From: an uncultured Mycoplasmatota bacterium
GTDB taxonomy: Bacteria > Bacillota_I > Bacilli_A > RF39 > UBA660
Direction: 5' to 3'
Assembly: GCA_945872435.1 (NCBI GenBank)
Contig: CAMBYP010000005.1
Span: forward strand, 1 to 48,490
Length of the DNA stretch: 48,490 nt
Below are positions 46,162 through 48,490 of this stretch, piece by piece. Below the pieces are notes generated by a model. That model was not told the DNA's origin. It did not search any database and saw nothing but the letters and a program-made list of their open reading frames with translations. The translations under genes and the position numbers were made by a program. The number at the start of each line of letters is the position of its first letter. The stretch's first letter is position 1.

Positions 46162-48423
46162 ATGGCAAAACGTAAGAAAAGAAAAGAAGATAAGAAAAAA
46201 TCAACAGGATATCAAGTTGAATTAATAGGAATCCTACTTATTTTAATTGCCATTTTAGGAGCAGGTAGTAAAGGTGGATTTGGTCCTGTAGGAAGATTGA
46301 TTGGTGCATTTGCTGCATTTTTAGTAGGTGCATGGTATAATCTTTTACTAGTAGCGGTATTTGTAGTTGGGGTTTATATGATGGTAAAAAGAGAACGTCC
46401 TAATTATTTTACCTCTAAATTAGTTGGACTTTATGTATTATGTATTGGTATTTTGGTGTTTTCTCATTTAAGTTATATTACGAAAAATGATTTACAAGGA
46501 TTTGAAATATTAAAAGAAACAGTATTAAATTTTATGGCTTCTACGAAAAGTATGATGAATATTCAAGGTGGGGGATTAGTAGGGGCAATTGTTTCTATTT
46601 TATTTGTTAGTTTATTTGATGTAGCGGGAACAAAGATTGTTTCATGGGCTCTTATTATCTGTGGTGTTGTTTTATTTACAGGGGTTAGTATTGCCGATAT
46701 GATTAAGAGTGCAAAAACAAAATTAGATGAAACAAATGAAGCTCGTTTAGAACGTAAAAAGAAACGTGCTATAGAAAAAGAACAAGAAAGAAAAGAAGCA
46801 TTAGAAAAACAAGAACAAGAAGAAGTAGAAGAAGAACCTGCAGTTGTAACTCTTGCTGATGAATCTAATTTACGTATTGATGAAGAAACAGGAGAAATTT
46901 TAGGAGAACATTTACAACCATTAAATGGTGAAAAATCATTAGCAAGTGAAGAAATAAAACCAGAACCTAAACAAAAACCGTATGTATTTCCACCAATATC
47001 ATTACTTGCTAAACCAAAACACGTAAATCAAAAAGAGAATGAATTAGCTGTTTCTGACAATAAAAAAATATTAGAACAAGTACTAGCAGATTTTGGAATT
47101 GAAGGTCATATTGTAAATGCTAATATTGGTCCTACTGTTACACAATATGAATTAGATGTAAAAGCAGGTACAAAAGTAAGTAAAATTTTGGGAATTCATC
47201 GTGAACTTGCTTTAGCTCTTGCTGTAAAAGATGTAAAAATAGAAGCACCAATTCCTGGAAAAAGAACAATTGGAATTGAAGTACCAAATAAAGTAACTAC
47301 TATGGTAACAGTAAGAGAAATTCTAGAAAAAGTACCATCTAAGCTACAAGATAGTAAATTACTTGTTACTTTAGGTAAAAATGTTATGGGATCTCCTGTT
47401 TTTTGTGAAATTAATAAAACACCACATTTATTAGTTGCTGGTTCTACTGGTAGTGGTAAATCAGTATGTATTAATAGTATTTTAATTTCTATTATTATGC
47501 GTACCAAACCAGAAGAAGTAAAACTGGTATTGGTAGATCCTAAAAAAGTAGAACTTTCTATGTATAATGGTGTTCCACATTTATTAGCACCAGTTGTAAC
47601 GGATCCTAAAAAAGCAAATATTGCGCTTAAGAAAATTGTTGTAGAAATGGAAAGACGTTACGAAGTATTTAGTGATAGTGGAACAAAAAATATTACAAGT
47701 TATAACAATTATATTGATAAATATAATATGGGAAGACCAAAAGAAGAACAAAAACAAAGACTACCATTTATTGTTGTTATTATCGATGAATTAGCAGATT
47801 TAATGTTAGTTGCAGCGAAAGAAGTAGAAGACTCTATTATGCGTATTACCCAAATGGCTCGTGCTGCAGGAATTCATTTAATTGTCGCAACACAAAGACC
47901 ATCTACAGATGTTATTACTGGTGTCGTAAAAGCAAATATTCCATCTCGTATTAGTTTTGCAGTATCTAGTCAAATTGATTCACGTACCATTTTAGACCAA
48001 GGTGGAGCAGAAAAACTATTGGGAAAAGGAGATATGTTATTCTTACCCCAAGGAGAGTCTAGTCCAATTCGTGTTCAAGGTACTTTTATTGATGAAGATG
48101 AAATTAAAAGAGTTGTAGATCATGTAATTAAACAACAAATTGCAAAATATGATAATAGTTTAACTATGGATGATGAAGAATTACATGCAACAACTATGGT
48201 AGAAGAAAAAGATGATTATGATGAACCGCTTTATAATGAGATTGTTGACTTTGTAATTCAAGGTGGAAAAGCTAGTGCTTCTCTTTTACAAAGAAGATTT
48301 AGACTTGGTTATAATAGGGCTGCTAGAGCAATGGATTTATTAGAAGAAAGAGGAATTGTAGGACCACCAAATGGTTCAAAACCAAGAGAAGTACTAGTAA
48401 AAAAAGAAAATCAAGAAGAATAG
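46162..48423 (+). CDS. ftsK: FtsK/SpoIIIE-type DNA translocase
   Basis: A 753-residue membrane-anchored ATPase that pumps chromosomal DNA through a closing septum. A basic start (MAKRKKRKEDKKK), four membrane segments to about residue 195, a charged linker (DETNEARLERKKKR to about 300), the alpha and beta motor domains with Walker A AGSTGSGKSVCINS (about 426-439) and Walker B FIVVIIDELADLML, and the C-terminal gamma winged helix GGKASASLLQRRFRLGYNRA that reads orientation sequences. With spoVID present, it may serve both vegetative division and forespore translocation; sequence alone does not separate FtsK from SpoIIIE. ATG 46162 has AAAGGAAG; upstream in-frame starts lack one. Confidence 0.95.
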   Translation: MAKRKKRKEDKKKSTGYQVELIGILLILIAILGAGSKGGFGPVGRLIGAFAAFLVGAWYNLLLVAVFVVGVYMMVKRERPNYFTSKLVGLYVLCIGILVFSHLSYITKNDLQGFEILKETVLNFMASTKSMMNIQGGGLVGAIVSILFVSLFDVAGTKIVSWALIICGVVLFTGVSIADMIKSAKTKLDETNEARLERKKKRAIEKEQERKEALEKQEQEEVEEEPAVVTLADESNLRIDEETGEILGEHLQPLNGEKSLASEEIKPEPKQKPYVFPPISLLAKPKHVNQKENELAVSDNKKILEQVLADFGIEGHIVNANIGPTVTQYELDVKAGTKVSKILGIHRELALALAVKDVKIEAPIPGKRTIGIEVPNKVTTMVTVREILEKVPSKLQDSKLLVTLGKNVMGSPVFCEINKTPHLLVAGSTGSGKSVCINSILISIIMRTKPEEVKLVLVDPKKVELSMYNGVPHLLAPVVTDPKKANIALKKIVVEMERRYEVFSDSGTKNITSYNNYIDKYNMGRPKEEQKQRLPFIVVIIDELADLMLVAAKEVEDSIMRITQMARAAGIHLIVATQRPSTDVITGVVKANIPSRISFAVSSQIDSRTILDQGGAEKLLGKGDMLFLPQGESSPIRVQGTFIDEDEIKRVVDHVIKQQIAKYDNSLTMDDEELHATTMVEEKDDYDEPLYNEIVDFVIQGGKASASLLQRRFRLGYNRAARAMDLLEERGIVGPPNGSKPREVLVKKENQEE

Positions 48424-48450
48424 AAATATTTTACAATGAAGGTGTAAGAT

Positions 48451-48486
48451 AAAAGTAGACACAAAAAGAATGTGTTTACTTTTTCT
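48451..48486 (+). terminator. Terminator after ftsK/spoIIIE
   Basis: AAAAGTAGACACA (48451-48463) pairs with TGTGTTTACTTTT (48471-48483), one G-T pair, followed by T. The stem is close in sequence to the hairpin at 7-36. Confidence 0.8.
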
Positions 48487-48490
48487 TTTG

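Overview
The window is strongly AT-rich chromosomal DNA with closely packed genes. Shine-Dalgarno sites are strong (GGAGG, and often GGTGATAATATG-like). The code is standard: TGA ends several genes (dinB, hrcA, tmk's upstream neighbour dfrA). The gene set points to a low-GC Firmicute of the Bacilli type, probably an uncultured gut lineage. Supporting genes include a T-box ileS, CIRCE-controlled hrcA-grpE-dnaK-dnaJ, SufS/SufU, RpoZ, a UPF0316 membrane protein and a DUF1846 protein. A spoVID-ysxE pair (spore coat morphogenesis) at the left end and an FtsK/SpoIIIE translocase at the right end indicate a present or ancestral sporulation programme. No rRNA, tRNA, CRISPR array, insertion sequence or prophage block is visible.

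Layout. 1-2050: spoVID-ysxE and a possible tiny antisense gene. 2-3.3 kb: dinB. 3.3-9.3 kb: T-box-controlled ileS flanked on each side by a paralogous putative amidoligase gene; the first is translationally coupled to a small protein with helicase-associated-like repeats. 9-10.4 kb: a small unknown protein and hemW. 10.4-13.2 kb: an HD-domain protein, then thyA-dfrA-tmk (dTTP supply). 13.2-15 kb: a minus-strand pair of paralogues of unknown function that look like degenerate kinases. 15-16.2 kb: glycerophosphodiesterase and UPF0316 protein, convergent and overlapping. 16.3-22.2 kb: a cell-surface glycan locus. It holds a UbiA/DPPR-synthase-like enzyme, a HAD phosphatase fused to a GT-C glycosyltransferase, a second GT-C protein, and an acyltransferase-3 gene broken by a frameshift and stop codons. 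22.2-26.3 kb: Ca2+-type P-ATPase and an orphan type IV pilin-like protein with a BspA-like tail. 26.3-33 kb: heat-shock operon hrcA-grpE-dnaK-pepF-dnaJ with tandem CIRCE elements. 33-38 kb: uvsE, DUF1846, frr, sufU, an unknown gene and a tailless ssb. 38-42.7 kb: two XRE regulators, pyrimidine nucleoside phosphorylase, GNAT, rpoZ, recX, HIT protein. 43-48.5 kb: sufS, a DUF2207 membrane protein and ftsK/spoIIIE.

The clearest cross-locus signal is an exact 14-base motif, CAAACATTTGTTTG. It lies between the -35 and -10 boxes of exactly three promoters: dinB, thyA-dfrA-tmk and recX. It is best read as this lineage's LexA (SOS) box and would place dTTP synthesis in the damage regulon. Other points of interest are the two amidoligases around ileS, the HAD/GT-C fusion, the histidine-rich N-terminus of GrpE, and the tandem kinase-like pair. 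All functions come from recognising motifs in the translated sequence; no database search was possible.
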